NCBI GenBank assembly: GCA_903862245.1
Contig: CAIOXL010000183.1
Location: 1 to 54,570 of the forward strand
Direction: 5' to 3'
Source of the DNA: an uncultured Geobacteraceae bacterium
GTDB taxonomy: Bacteria > Desulfobacterota > Desulfuromonadia > Geobacterales > Pseudopelobacteraceae
Length of the DNA: 54,570 bases
In this document: in pieces, positions 19,501-30,541 of the stretch
How the letters are laid out: each line of letters begins with the position of its first letter
Position numbering within the stretch: the first letter of the stretch is position 1
Program-made: the position numbers and the translations under genes
Notes under the pieces: model-generated
Told to the model about the DNA's origin: nothing
The model's database searches: none
Seen by the model: the letters and a program-made list of their open reading frames with translations, nothing else

Positions 19501-20592
19501 ATGTGTAAAAAGATATTCATAGGTGCAACCGGACAGCATTGCGGTAAAACGACCATCAGTCTTTCCCTGATGCATCTGGCACGTAAAAAGTACGCGCGGG
19601 TCGGCTTTATGAAACCGCTCGGCCCCAAATGGATAGAGTTCAATGGTGTTATCGTGGACAAGGATGCCGCCATGTTCTCCACTGTTTTCGGTGTTGAGGA
19701 GGATGTAACTCTCATGTCTCCCGTCACGCTGGCTCCGGGAACAACGCGGCGGTTTCTTGACGGCGATATCGACTCGGACGCGCCATGCAGGGCAATGAAG
19801 GCCGCCTGCGCCGAACTGGAAAAAAAATATGACTTCCTGATTATCGAGGGGGCCGGACACGGCGGGGTTGGTTCCGTAATCGGTATGAACAATGCCCGGA
19901 TAGCCGCCGAACTGAATGCGCCGGTTCTGCTGGTAACCGGTGGCGGAATCGGCAATGTTATCGACGCAGTGGAGCTCAATCTGGCGCTTTACCAGCGGGA
20001 AAACGCCGATGTCCGCATCATAATGGCCAACAAGCTGGTTGCAGAAAAACGACTGGATACGCTGGGTTACCTGCAGAAAGCCTTTGCCGGCAGCGGTAAA
20101 ATGGTTACCAGCGCGTTCGATTACCTGCCGACCCTGGCAGATCCGACTCTGCTGCACGTTTCGGAACTGCTCGGCCTGCCGCTTCATGCCGACACGTCCG
20201 AGCGGAGCCGGCTCTGTCACACCATACAGCTTGGTGCAGCTTCTTCGCAGATTGTCATTGATCATCTGGAAGCATCAACCCTGCTGATTGTAACCAGTTC
20301 GCGGGATGAACTGCTCGTTACCGCTTCGGCACTGCACCACATCCCGGAATACAAAGCCCGTCTGGCGGGGCTGATCATTGCCGGCCATGTGCCGGTTTCC
20401 AGCATAACCCAGCGGATTCTGGATGACAGCAGAATCCCGTATATCCGTATCAAGGAAACATCTTCGGAAATTTTTTACCGGCTTCGGGAGCATGTTTCGA
20501 AAATCGGGCCGGAGGATCTGGAAAAAATAGATCTGATCAATTCCATTGCAGAGCGCTATATCGACTTTGATGCCATCGATGCCATGCTCTGA
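19501..20592 (+). CDS. AAA_26/DRTGG-domain ATPase-like protein
   Basis: A 363-residue protein resembling the N-terminal regulatory half of long phosphotransacetylases. Residues 1-200 have the dethiobiotin-synthetase-like P-loop fold, with Walker A GATGQHCGKTTISLSL near the start, the MKPLGPK segment and FLIIEGAGHGGVGSV. Residues about 210-320 fit a DRTGG domain. No acetyltransferase domain follows, so it is a stand-alone version. A nucleotide-dependent or ligand-sensing regulatory role is inferred; the actual function is unknown. ATG at 19501 follows GGAGAAT, and the upstream in-frame extension lacks a ribosome site. It reads divergently from the thi operon. Confidence 0.85.
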   Translation: MCKKIFIGATGQHCGKTTISLSLMHLARKKYARVGFMKPLGPKWIEFNGVIVDKDAAMFSTVFGVEEDVTLMSPVTLAPGTTRRFLDGDIDSDAPCRAMKAACAELEKKYDFLIIEGAGHGGVGSVIGMNNARIAAELNAPVLLVTGGGIGNVIDAVELNLALYQRENADVRIIMANKLVAEKRLDTLGYLQKAFAGSGKMVTSAFDYLPTLADPTLLHVSELLGLPLHADTSERSRLCHTIQLGAASSQIVIDHLEASTLLIVTSSRDELLVTASALHHIPEYKARLAGLIIAGHVPVSSITQRILDDSRIPYIRIKETSSEIFYRLREHVSKIGPEDLEKIDLINSIAERYIDFDAIDAML

Positions 20593-20645
20593 TACCGGAC
20601 CGGCACTCATCCCACCATAAACAGTTTTTCCCCGCAAATATTGGA

Positions 20646-20662
20646 ATGACATATTCTGTCAT
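20646..20662. promoter_or_regulatory. Inverted repeat, possible operator
   Basis: ATGACA-TATTC-TGTCAT is a perfect 6-bp inverted repeat in the promoter region of the small gene that starts at 20709. It overlaps a -10-like TATAGT (20662-20667). Confidence 0.35.
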
Positions 20663-20708
20663 ATAGTCCTGCTATGCTCCCATTATAAACTTGATACAGG
20701 AGGGGTGT

Positions 20709-20909
20709 ATGGAAGCGATCATGATAGCAGGTGTTGCTGTGGTGGTGGTTGGTGGCTGGTATTCAACTGTTGATATGCTGGCTGACATGGGCATCAGGGC
20801 CGGGAAACGGAGCCGGGCTGCTGTGCCGAAGAAGCACGGCGGTCATTTATACGACCGGCGGGTTCCGGTGCAGCAACGGGTCAAGCAGATGGCGGGGGTG
20901 AACATTTGA
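20709..20909 (+). CDS. Small hypothetical membrane-anchored protein
   Basis: A 66-residue ORF beginning MEAIMIAGVAVVVVGGWYST. Its N-terminal hydrophobic stretch of about 16 residues could span the membrane. A basic tail follows (GKRSRAAVPKKH, YDRRVPVQQRVKQ). The ribosome site AGGAGGGG at 20698-20705 is among the strongest in the window, which favours real translation. The 3' end overlaps the end of the convergent ttcA gene by 63 bp, which is unusual. I do not recognise the family. Confidence 0.55.
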   Translation: MEAIMIAGVAVVVVGGWYSTVDMLADMGIRAGKRSRAAVPKKHGGHLYDRRVPVQQRVKQMAGVNI

Positions 20910-21650
20910 AAGTGCTTTCAGGAGGCTGCTCTTGACATGCGGAATGTCCGCCTGCAGTTCCTTGAGCAGCCGTTTCATCCGCTTGCGCTGCATATCGGCG
21001 GTGCCGCAGACCGGACAGCAGCAGCAGACCACCGGAAGTTCCGCCTGGCGGGAAAAGGTGATGATGTCTTCCTCGGCAAGATACACCAGCGGCCTGATGA
21101 CGGTAATTACACCGTTGTCAGCCAGCATGGATGCAGCCATGGATTTGAGCGACCCGACAAAAAACTGATTCAGCAGCAGGGTTTCAATGAAATCATCCTG
21201 ATGATGGCCAAGCGCCAGCTTGTTACAGCCCAGTGTCTGGGCAGTTTCGTAGAGCGCTCCCCGTTTCAGGCGTGAGCAGATCGAGCAGTAGGAAGAGCCG
21301 GGGCGGCGTTTTTCCTTGATAATGTCGTAGTGTTCACTCGGCACCATCCGGTAGGAAAAACCGTGGTCCTGGAAGAATTTTTCAATAGTGTCAGTGCGGT
21401 AGCCGGGATAGCCGGAATCAATATTGACGGCAACCAGCTCGAAGTTCACCGGAGCCCTCCGGCGCAGATCCTCCAGCAACAGCAGCAGCGTGTAGGAGTC
21501 CTTGCCGCCGGAAACCGCCACCGCAATACGATCCCCCTCTTCAACAAGATCGAAGTCGGCAATCGCTTTACCGACACCATGCCGCAACGCCCTGAACAGT
21601 CGATCATCCTTGAATTCGGCAGCGGGCTTTGTCCGTCCGGAAATGTTCAC
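20847..21650 (-). CDS. ttcA: tRNA 2-thiocytidine(32) biosynthesis protein TtcA
   Basis: A 267-residue PP-loop ATPase that adds sulfur to cytidine 32 of tRNA with a 4Fe-4S cluster. The PP-loop is AVSGGKDSYTLL (about residue 50). The cluster cysteines are in CSICSRLKRG, with a further CPVCG segment. ALGHHQDDFIETLLLNQFF is the family signature. The C-terminus SNVHPRHLLD aligns with the known enzyme. I chose the GTG at 21650 (MNISGRT), 4 bp after metX ends, because the protein then matches family length. A longer start inside metX (up to 21740) is possible. Co-transcription with metX would put it under the SAM riboswitch. Confidence 0.88.
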   Translation of the reverse strand: MNISGRTKPAAEFKDDRLFRALRHGVGKAIADFDLVEEGDRIAVAVSGGKDSYTLLLLLEDLRRRAPVNFELVAVNIDSGYPGYRTDTIEKFFQDHGFSYRMVPSEHYDIIKEKRRPGSSYCSICSRLKRGALYETAQTLGCNKLALGHHQDDFIETLLLNQFFVGSLKSMAASMLADNGVITVIRPLVYLAEEDIITFSRQAELPVVCCCCPVCGTADMQRKRMKRLLKELQADIPHVKSSLLKALSNVHPRHLLDPLLHRNPPVV

Positions 21651-21654
21651 CGCT

Positions 21655-22752
21655 TCAGACCCTGCCAAGAAAGTCCCGTACCAGCGGGGCAAAGGTTTCA
21701 TGTTCCAGAAGAAACGCGTCGTGACCGTATGCTGACGCAATCAGGTGATATTCAGCAGGTTTTCCCAGTTCGTTGAGGCAGGAGACCATCTCCTCCGTCT
21801 GATAGGCGGGGTAGAGCCAGTCCGAGCTGAAGGCATAAAACTGAATCGGCACCTGCACCTGGCTGAATGCTTCCGCAAGGGATTCATAGCCCCAGGCAAC
21901 GTCGTACAGGTCCAGGGACTTGGCCAGATAAAGAAACGAGTTGGCATCGAAACGGTCGACAAAATTGTACCCGTTATAATTCAGATAGCGTTCGACCTCG
22001 AACTGGCCGAAAAAGTCGAACTGCCCGTCCCGTGCGGAAAAACGCCGGCCGAATTTTGCGTTCATCGATTCATCGGAAAGAAATGTGATATGCCCGATAC
22101 CGCGAGCCAGTGCCAGACCGTCCTTGGGGTTGTGCTTGTACTCCCCCTTGCGCCAGGTTGGATCGTTATAAATAGCCCAGCGGGCAACTGCATTGAGCGA
22201 AATGGCCTGGGGCGACGGGCGTGGGGTCGTCGCCAGCACAATAGCCGATGCGATACGGTCAGGATACTGGGTTGCCCACTCAAGAGCCTGCATGCCGCCC
22301 ATGCTCCCCCCCATGACCGTCAGCAGCTTCCTGATACCGAGAGCATCGATCAGTAGCTTCTGGGCGCGGACCATGTCGCGGATGGTGACCACCGGAAAGG
22401 AGAGGTTATAGCGTTTGCCGGTTTTTGGATTGATGGAGGTGGGGCCGGTAGAGCCGAAGCAGGAGCCGATGACATTTGAACAGATAACAAAATAGCGGTC
22501 GGTATCAAGCAAGCGCCCCGGACCGACAATGGCATCCCACCAACCGGGCTTGGTTTCCGACTCGTTATGCTTCCCGGCCAGATGGGCATCACCGGTCCAG
22601 GCATGTTCGACCAGAATGGCGTTGTTCTTACAGTCGTTAAGCGTGCCGTAGGTTTCATACGCCAGGGAGATCGGCGCCAGAATCCTCCCGCTGTCAAGAC
22701 GGATACCCGATTCAAAGGTTATGGAATGTTCCCTGATGTACTCGTCTGACAT
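21655..22752 (-). CDS. metX: Homoserine O-acetyltransferase
   Basis: A 365-residue alpha/beta-hydrolase that activates homoserine for methionine synthesis. The nucleophile elbow is [14 protein letters not shown] (Ser near residue 147). Other family marks are [34 protein letters not shown] and the C-terminal YGHDAFLLE, which holds the catalytic histidine. A SAM-I riboswitch and terminator precede it. The T-tract of that terminator runs straight into the ATG. ttcA follows after 4 bp. MetX and MetA differ in fold, and this one is clearly MetX; whether acetyl- or succinyl-CoA is used cannot be read safely. Confidence 0.97.
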   Translation of the reverse strand: MSDEYIREHSITFESGIRLDSGRILAPISLAYETYGTLNDCKNNAILVEHAWTGDAHLAGKHNESETKPGWWDAIVGPGRLLDTDRYFVICSNVIGSCFGSTGPTSINPKTGKRYNLSFPVVTIRDMVRAQKLLIDALGIRKLLTVMGGSMGGMQALEWATQYPDRIASAIVLATTPRPSPQAISLNAVARWAIYNDPTWRKGEYKHNPKDGLALARGIGHITFLSDESMNAKFGRRFSARDGQFDFFGQFEVERYLNYNGYNFVDRFDANSFLYLAKSLDLYDVAWGYESLAEAFSQVQVPIQFYAFSSDWLYPAYQTEEMVSCLNELGKPAEYHLIASAYGHDAFLLEHETFAPLVRDFLGRV

Positions 22753-22786
22753 AAAAAAGCCCTTCGCATCAATATGAGAAGGGGCT
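22753..22786 (-). terminator. Attenuator terminator of the SAM riboswitch
   Basis: On the minus strand AGCCCCTTCTC, a loop, then GAAGGGCTTTTTT form a stem with one bulged C. The 3' arm contains the only ribosome-site-like GAAGGG of metX, and the T-tract touches the start codon. Confidence 0.75.
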
Positions 22787-22806
22787 GGTAATAGTGCACA
22801 GCACGC

Positions 22807-22906
22807 CTCTCATCTTTGCCTTTCGGCAGGATTTAGCACCTGACGTCGTAATGACCGGTTGCTGTGGCTTCGCAGGGCCTTTTCCCTCCACCACTCTCGA
22901 TAAGCA
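22807..22906 (-). promoter_or_regulatory. SAM-I (S-box) riboswitch
   Basis: On the minus strand the S-box core is plain: CTTATCGAGAGTGGTGGAGG, then GGGAAAAGGCCCTGCGAAGC, CAGCAACCGG, GGTGCTAAATCC and the closing GATGAG that pairs with the first CTTATC. S-adenosylmethionine binding is expected to stop transcription before metX. Confidence 0.96.
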
Positions 22907-22920
22907 GGTTTCGTTTTGAG

Positions 22921-22950
22921 ACGATACGAAAAAATGCCGCATTTTGTCAA
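22921..22950 (-). promoter_or_regulatory. Promoter of the metX leader
   Basis: On the minus strand, consensus TTGACA (22950-22945), an 18-bp spacer and TATCGT (22926-22921) place the start of transcription only a few bases before the S-box aptamer. The spacer contains the perfect inverted repeat AAAATGC-C-GCATTTT in its centre. Confidence 0.65.
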
Positions 22951-23087
22951 TAAAATTGAGCATCCAGAGCGCTGTGACTTCTGCTGAACCGGCATTCAAA
23001 TTGAGTAGAAAACAGCCCTTTTTTCTGCTATAAGTCTTACAGAATTACGCTGGTGATGCCCACATTACACTTACTCGGAGTTTACTC

Positions 23088-24095
23088 ATGAAACGGTTCG
23101 TCGCTTGTTTGTTTCTTGTTGCGGTAACACAGTTCGGCTGTGCCCAGAATTATTTCAATATCCCTGCTGATAATGTCGTTGAAAAAGTCAAGGCGCTCGG
23201 GATCGCACCGATTTTCGTAGATGCCGATTCCGACATCACCTATCCCCAAAAAGAGCTCCTCCTCCCGCTCATCGCCGATCTCAACCGGAAAAGCGAACCG
23301 TTCCTCCTGCGCAAACTGCAGAGTACCGGCAGCTTCTTAGCGGTTACCCAACTGGCAGATGAGCCGCAGCAGCTGTTCAGCAAGCTGATTGCCCGACGCG
23401 AAAAGCGTGATGATGCCGACATCAAGTACAATAAATACTTCTGGAAAAATGATGAAATCAGCACCTATATCAAGAACAACCGCCTGGACGCCCTCATGGT
23501 GGTGGTCGTGAGCGGATTGACCAAATCCAGCAAAATATATTCCGGCAACTTGCTGACATCACTTGAAACAAATTACAACTTTTTGACCATGACGGCCCAG
23601 ATCATCGCCCCTGACGGCACTATTCTGTGGGAATACCCGAATTTCCGTGCCCGCCTCCTGACCTACTATCCGCTGGTGAACCTCCAGTATCCTGACTTCA
23701 GTGAATCGGAAGCGAACCTGTCCCGGAAAACGGAACTCCGCTTCAAGTCGATTGATGGCATCCGCCGGACTCTTGAGCAGAAAAAAAACGACTGGAAGTT
23801 CCAGGAGACAGCGGAGCCGGAAGTGTACGGAAGACTGTTTGATGAGATCGCCTCACTGGTGGTCCACTCCGGGAAAAAGCCGGAAGTGAACCCGGCCGAC
23901 GTCAAGCCGGCGGCCCCTCAGGACCCCGCAGTGAAACCGGCGGGTGAAGCGGCACAGCCCCCAGCTCCCGCGCCGCAGGCAGCCAAACCGGCGCCGGCGG
24001 CAGAAGCTCCACCCCAAGCACCGGCACCCGCTGTTCCTGTCAGCGCACCCGATGCCCCGAACGACATAGTCCCGGCAACCGGAACCACCCGTTAG
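23088..24095 (+). CDS. Exported hypothetical protein with Pro/Ala-rich tail
   Basis: A 335-residue protein with an N-terminal signal peptide (MKRFVACLFLVAVTQFGC). The cysteine at residue 18 may be lipidated, although QFG is a weak lipobox. The central 230 residues look like a compact alpha/beta domain, with VKALGIAPIFVDADSDITYP, DALMVVVVSGLTKSS and MTAQIIAPDGTILWEYP. That pattern recalls lipoproteins that build a periplasmic beta-sheet, but I do not recognise a named family. Residues from about 265 to the end are a low-complexity proline/alanine stretch that may reach through the periplasm. It stands alone upstream of hisZ. Confidence 0.75.
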   Translation: MKRFVACLFLVAVTQFGCAQNYFNIPADNVVEKVKALGIAPIFVDADSDITYPQKELLLPLIADLNRKSEPFLLRKLQSTGSFLAVTQLADEPQQLFSKLIARREKRDDADIKYNKYFWKNDEISTYIKNNRLDALMVVVVSGLTKSSKIYSGNLLTSLETNYNFLTMTAQIIAPDGTILWEYPNFRARLLTYYPLVNLQYPDFSESEANLSRKTELRFKSIDGIRRTLEQKKNDWKFQETAEPEVYGRLFDEIASLVVHSGKKPEVNPADVKPAAPQDPAVKPAGEAAQPPAPAPQAAKPAPAAEAPPQAPAPAVPVSAPDAPNDIVPATGTTR

Positions 24096-24136
24096 ACACG
24101 AATCACCCCGCTGGCGGACAGATTAGACCTTTTGTT

Positions 24137-24165
24137 TTGACATGACAGAGGGATTTTGCGACAAT
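24137..24165 (+). promoter_or_regulatory. Promoter of hisZ-purA
   Basis: TTGACA (24137-24142), a 17-bp spacer and GACAAT (24160-24165). The expected transcript start near 24172 lies downstream of the in-frame ATG at 24142, so translation most likely begins at 24247. Confidence 0.55.
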
Positions 24166-24246
24166 CCCGCGCCTTCGCCATTGCCGGCTATCCAGCACTC
24201 GGCTGCACATACCGAACAGGTTCAGGCGGGGGCAGTAAAAGGACAC

Positions 24247-26849
<2,603 letters not shown>

Positions 26850-26873
26850 TACGCTACAGACATTCTTCCCGTA

Positions 26874-26913
26874 AACGTAGAAAGGCCGGCAGCAGTGCCG
26901 GCCTTTCTACGTT
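26874..26913. terminator. Large palindromic terminator between convergent genes
   Basis: An 18-bp perfect stem AACGTAGAAAGGCCGGCA and its complement around a GCAG loop. It lies between purA and the leftward glycosidase gene and can act on both strands, though the U-tracts are short. Confidence 0.8.
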
Positions 26914-26934
26914 GTACACCAATGCCGCTGCAAC

Positions 26935-29900
26935 TTACGCCAGCGATTTTTTACCCACCGATCGTCGCGGTTTAAGGGTTTTCTCCGGCAACTCGGAGAA
27001 AAGGCGGCTGCGGTACCCCACGTCTCGGGCCAGGGTTGCTGCAAGGGCCAGAGAGCGCTCTGCGGCACCTGTCCGTGTGGAAACAGACCGGGCGGTGAGC
27101 GCCACGTCCCCCCCTGCAACGAGAAGCAGCAGCGTTACCCATTCACTCAGCTCTTCAAAACGCTCCTTATTGAACCATTCGGTCCCCTCGCTTTCATGAT
27201 GCAGCAGAAATTTCCGGCACGCCTCCAGGGTGAAAAGCTTCTGCAGCCCCTTCAAGCCGGGGGTTCCACAATCGGCCCCCGCTGATCGCCACCACTCAAG
27301 CAGCGCAGTCATCAGACCGGCGGCACGGCCAGCGAAGCCGGCGGCATCATCTTGCTGCAGAAAACTCCGCAGCGTAACATCAAGCCCGCGGCTGACCGGA
27401 TCAAGGGGCGTTTCACGCAGAACCAGCCATGCCAGCAGGAACGCTTCTGCCGCCTGATCCGAAAAACGGGCGGCCAGGCGGGCTTGAAACAGGGAGGCCT
27501 CCCTGGCTGTCGTCCGATGCCCTTTAAGCGCGGAGAAACGGGCGAGCAGATCAAGGGCGGCGCTCGGCCGCAGCGGTTTCTTCCGCGTACCTTTGCCTCT
27601 GACGCCCAGCGCAGTACTGGCCGGAAGTGCCGCCTGATCCTCGGCATGGGCGCTCTGGAGAAACAGGTCTGCCGCTTCCTGCAGCCCGGCAGCAGGTGCA
27701 GTCTGTTCTGTCGTTTCCCCGTTCTGGCGCAGCAGCTCAAAAAGAGTGCGGAAATCACGGTTGAGCCCGGCGTAGTGCAGCTGCTTGCGTTGTTCGTCAA
27801 GGGAAGCGACCCCCGCGCCGTTCAGGTGACTGTACAGCTTCAGCCACGAGCCCTCCGCATCATCGCGGACTTCCCGGAAATCCATGAACACGTGGAATTG
27901 ATACTCCTTCAGCTCAACATACAGTCCCTGCTCATGCAGTTCGCGCGTCGTGCGCAGATACTCCAGCCCCTCGGTCTGGTCACGGAAGGCAAGATAGCAA
28001 TCGACTTCATCCGCTGCGGCAAGCGCCTCCGCCAGCGACGTCCGGGCCAGCGCTCCCCCCTCGGTTTCGCAGGTAACCGCGAAGGCAGCCGATTCCCTGA
28101 TCCAGCCGGAAGTTGTTGCGTGGCAGTTATGATACAGCACCAGTGCCTTTTGATCGCCGACCCGGTTGGAATAGGCAAATACATTCTCATCAACGCTGTC
28201 GCCGGCGTGGAAATCATACAGAACGAAATTTTCCGATTCAGAGAAAAGCCACCGGCGGCGCATCAGCGGAAAGACCCACATTTCATGGCCACGCACCAGC
28301 CCCTCATCAACCTGTTCGTCCCAATAGGCACGCTTGTACTCCATGCCGTATTTTTCGTGGAAGCCCTCGATCTGGCCATGGCCGAACATCGGTAAACCGG
28401 GCATGGTCACCAGCAGAACGCAGGCGCCGAAATACTTGCCCTGCGAACCGAACTGGGCTACTGCCGTTTTTTCATCCGGATTATTCATGAAATTGACGAA
28501 ACGCTTGAGGATTTCGTGGTTGAATTCCAGGACATTCTTGATTGTCGTGCGGTACTTGGCGTTTTCCTCGGCCTTGAGCATGTTCATAAACGCGCTGTTA
28601 TACACGCGGTGCATGCCGAGGGTTCTGACAAAATACCCCTCCATCATCCAGAACGCCTCCGCCAGCAGCAGGGTGCCGGGGGCCTCCGCAGCAACACGGT
28701 CCACCACCTCGCGCCAGAATTCTACCGGGAAAACAGCGTTGAATTCATCCTTGCTCATGCCATGCTCGGCACGGGAGGGCACACCGCCTCCGAGGCCGCG
28801 CAGCGGAAACCAGAGGCGCTGGTAATGTTTTTTCGCCAGTGTCATGGCGGCGTCGAAGCGGATGATCGGGAAATTACGGGCAACATGAAGAATTGTCTGG
28901 ATAACCGATTCACGCAGCTCCGGTATCAGGTAGTTAAGCTGCGCCGTATCGTTCCAGGGAATGCTGGTACCGTCATTGCCGTGGTAGATATAGCGGGTAC
29001 GTCCATTGCTCCGGTCATAGTGTTTGAAGACCACGGCGGCATCGCTCTTGTTCCAGTAGCCGTCCTCCACCTGCAGCGTTACCGCAGGGTCGGAAGAGAG
29101 GTCTTCACCGGTGAACTGGTAGGTCGGAAACGGCGGGTAATCGGTCTGGACGAACCAGTCCGGATGCTGGATCACCCAGCGGGAGTAGATACCGGTATGA
29201 TTCGGCACCATATCGCTTGCCAGTCTGATGCCCCGGCGTCCGGCGCGTTCCCGGAGGCTTGCCAGCGCTTCCCACCCGCCGAGATCGGCAGCAACTTCAT
29301 AATCGTAGAGCGAATAGGCCGAAGCGATCGCCTCCGGATTCCCGCAGATCTGCTTGATCCTCTGCGACGCGGGGGAACGCTCCCAGAGCCCGATCAGCCA
29401 GAGCCCGGTGAACCCCCTTGCCGCCAGCCGGTCAAGTTCCGCATCCGGCACCTGATCGAGGCGGGTGATGGGAAATCCATGAGAACGGCTCAGCTGGTCG
29501 AGCCAGACATAGACCATCTTGGCCATCATGACCACATGCGACATCCAGCCGGCATCCGGTGAAAAGTGTTCATACTCCGGGTAGTCGAACCCGTGAAAAA
29601 TGGCGTCTGTCCCCGGGGAAGCGGCAGCATCGCCGGCATGCTGGCCGGCACGCCGGAATTGGAGCACCGGCGCAGGTCCCGGCTCTCCGCCGCCACCGCC
29701 GCGCTCCCTCTGCTCCTCCTGGAAAATATCAAAGGCGATTTCCACCTCCAGCAGCAGTTCCGGCGGCAGGATATCCCGCCACTCGGCCCGGAGATAGGCG
29801 ACCTGGCCGGCCAGCGAACCGGGGGACGCCGTGATCGCCGCCATGAGGGCTTCAATCAGGGTACACCCTTTTTCGGCCAGAACCGGCCCGTCCTTGAGGG

Positions 29901-30480
29901 AGAGGTCGAAGGCCTGGATGATGTTCGTGTAGTGTGACGACGAGGCCAAGGCCCGGTCATCAACCAGCTCGCGGAAACTTTCGATCGCCGGGTTCACCGC
30001 CGCCAGACGCAGCATGAGCATTTCCCGCAGCAGCTGGTGGGTGCGTAACGGGCTGTTGAGACTCGCAGCCACCCAGCGGGAAGGTTCAGCATTTCCGTCC
30101 AGAACCGGGGCGGGCGGAAACAGCTCGACAAAACGCCGGGCGGTGGTCCGCAACCCTTCGCCTGCCGGGTCGAAGCCCCCCGCCTTCGCCGCGTTGATCA
30201 GCAGGGAAGAGGCCGGAGCGTGGGCAACACCGTCAATAAGATAGCGCAGCGCATTCTGGAGTGAGGCGTACAGGTTCAGTTCGCCGGCATGGACAACCGC
30301 AGATCCGGGTGGCCGAGTGCCGTTCAGCTTGAACGCCAGCTGCCGGAAAAACTGTATCTGCGGAATGCCGCGCTCTTTGATGCCGTTGGAAAGCGGGCCA
30401 AGGCCAAGCGAACGCCAATGATGGGAGGAAATCTGAATATCGTACGGGAAGTATGAATCTGTACCGCTCGGAGCTGTCAT
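26935..30480 (-). CDS. Very long GH13 alpha-amylase-family protein
   Basis: An 1181-residue protein with one GH13 barrel in the middle (about residues 320-760). Region I is DMVPNH, region II is IIRFDAAMT (nucleophile Asp) and region III is LLLAEAFWMMEGYF (acid/base Glu). Region IV is changed: the usual NHD appears as FMNNPDEKT. The barrel lies between about 320 N-terminal residues that I cannot assign, mostly alpha-helical, and about 400 C-terminal residues. No signal peptide is seen, so it is probably cytoplasmic and acts on glycogen-like glucans or maltooligosaccharides. Very long GH13 proteins of this type are known from Geobacter genomes, but their substrate is not established. Confidence 0.85.
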   Translation of the reverse strand: MTAPSGTDSYFPYDIQISSHHWRSLGLGPLSNGIKERGIPQIQFFRQLAFKLNGTRPPGSAVVHAGELNLYASLQNALRYLIDGVAHAPASSLLINAAKAGGFDPAGEGLRTTARRFVELFPPAPVLDGNAEPSRWVAASLNSPLRTHQLLREMLMLRLAAVNPAIESFRELVDDRALASSSHYTNIIQAFDLSLKDGPVLAEKGCTLIEALMAAITASPGSLAGQVAYLRAEWRDILPPELLLEVEIAFDIFQEEQRERGGGGGEPGPAPVLQFRRAGQHAGDAAASPGTDAIFHGFDYPEYEHFSPDAGWMSHVVMMAKMVYVWLDQLSRSHGFPITRLDQVPDAELDRLAARGFTGLWLIGLWERSPASQRIKQICGNPEAIASAYSLYDYEVAADLGGWEALASLRERAGRRGIRLASDMVPNHTGIYSRWVIQHPDWFVQTDYPPFPTYQFTGEDLSSDPAVTLQVEDGYWNKSDAAVVFKHYDRSNGRTRYIYHGNDGTSIPWNDTAQLNYLIPELRESVIQTILHVARNFPIIRFDAAMTLAKKHYQRLWFPLRGLGGGVPSRAEHGMSKDEFNAVFPVEFWREVVDRVAAEAPGTLLLAEAFWMMEGYFVRTLGMHRVYNSAFMNMLKAEENAKYRTTIKNVLEFNHEILKRFVNFMNNPDEKTAVAQFGSQGKYFGACVLLVTMPGLPMFGHGQIEGFHEKYGMEYKRAYWDEQVDEGLVRGHEMWVFPLMRRRWLFSESENFVLYDFHAGDSVDENVFAYSNRVGDQKALVLYHNCHATTSGWIRESAAFAVTCETEGGALARTSLAEALAAADEVDCYLAFRDQTEGLEYLRTTRELHEQGLYVELKEYQFHVFMDFREVRDDAEGSWLKLYSHLNGAGVASLDEQRKQLHYAGLNRDFRTLFELLRQNGETTEQTAPAAGLQEAADLFLQSAHAEDQAALPASTALGVRGKGTRKKPLRPSAALDLLARFSALKGHRTTAREASLFQARLAARFSDQAAEAFLLAWLVLRETPLDPVSRGLDVTLRSFLQQDDAAGFAGRAAGLMTALLEWWRSAGADCGTPGLKGLQKLFTLEACRKFLLHHESEGTEWFNKERFEELSEWVTLLLLVAGGDVALTARSVSTRTGAAERSLALAATLARDVGYRSRLFSELPEKTLKPRRSVGKKSLA

Positions 30481-30541
30481 GATGTTTCCAGTCGCGGAAT
30501 GCGGAGATGTCAGAAATTATTTTACATCTGTGTCAGGTTGA

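Noticed and set aside
24142-24246. N-terminal extension of HisZ from ATG 24142
   Set aside because: The predicted promoter (24137-24165) would start transcription after this ATG, and the family N-terminus begins at 24247.
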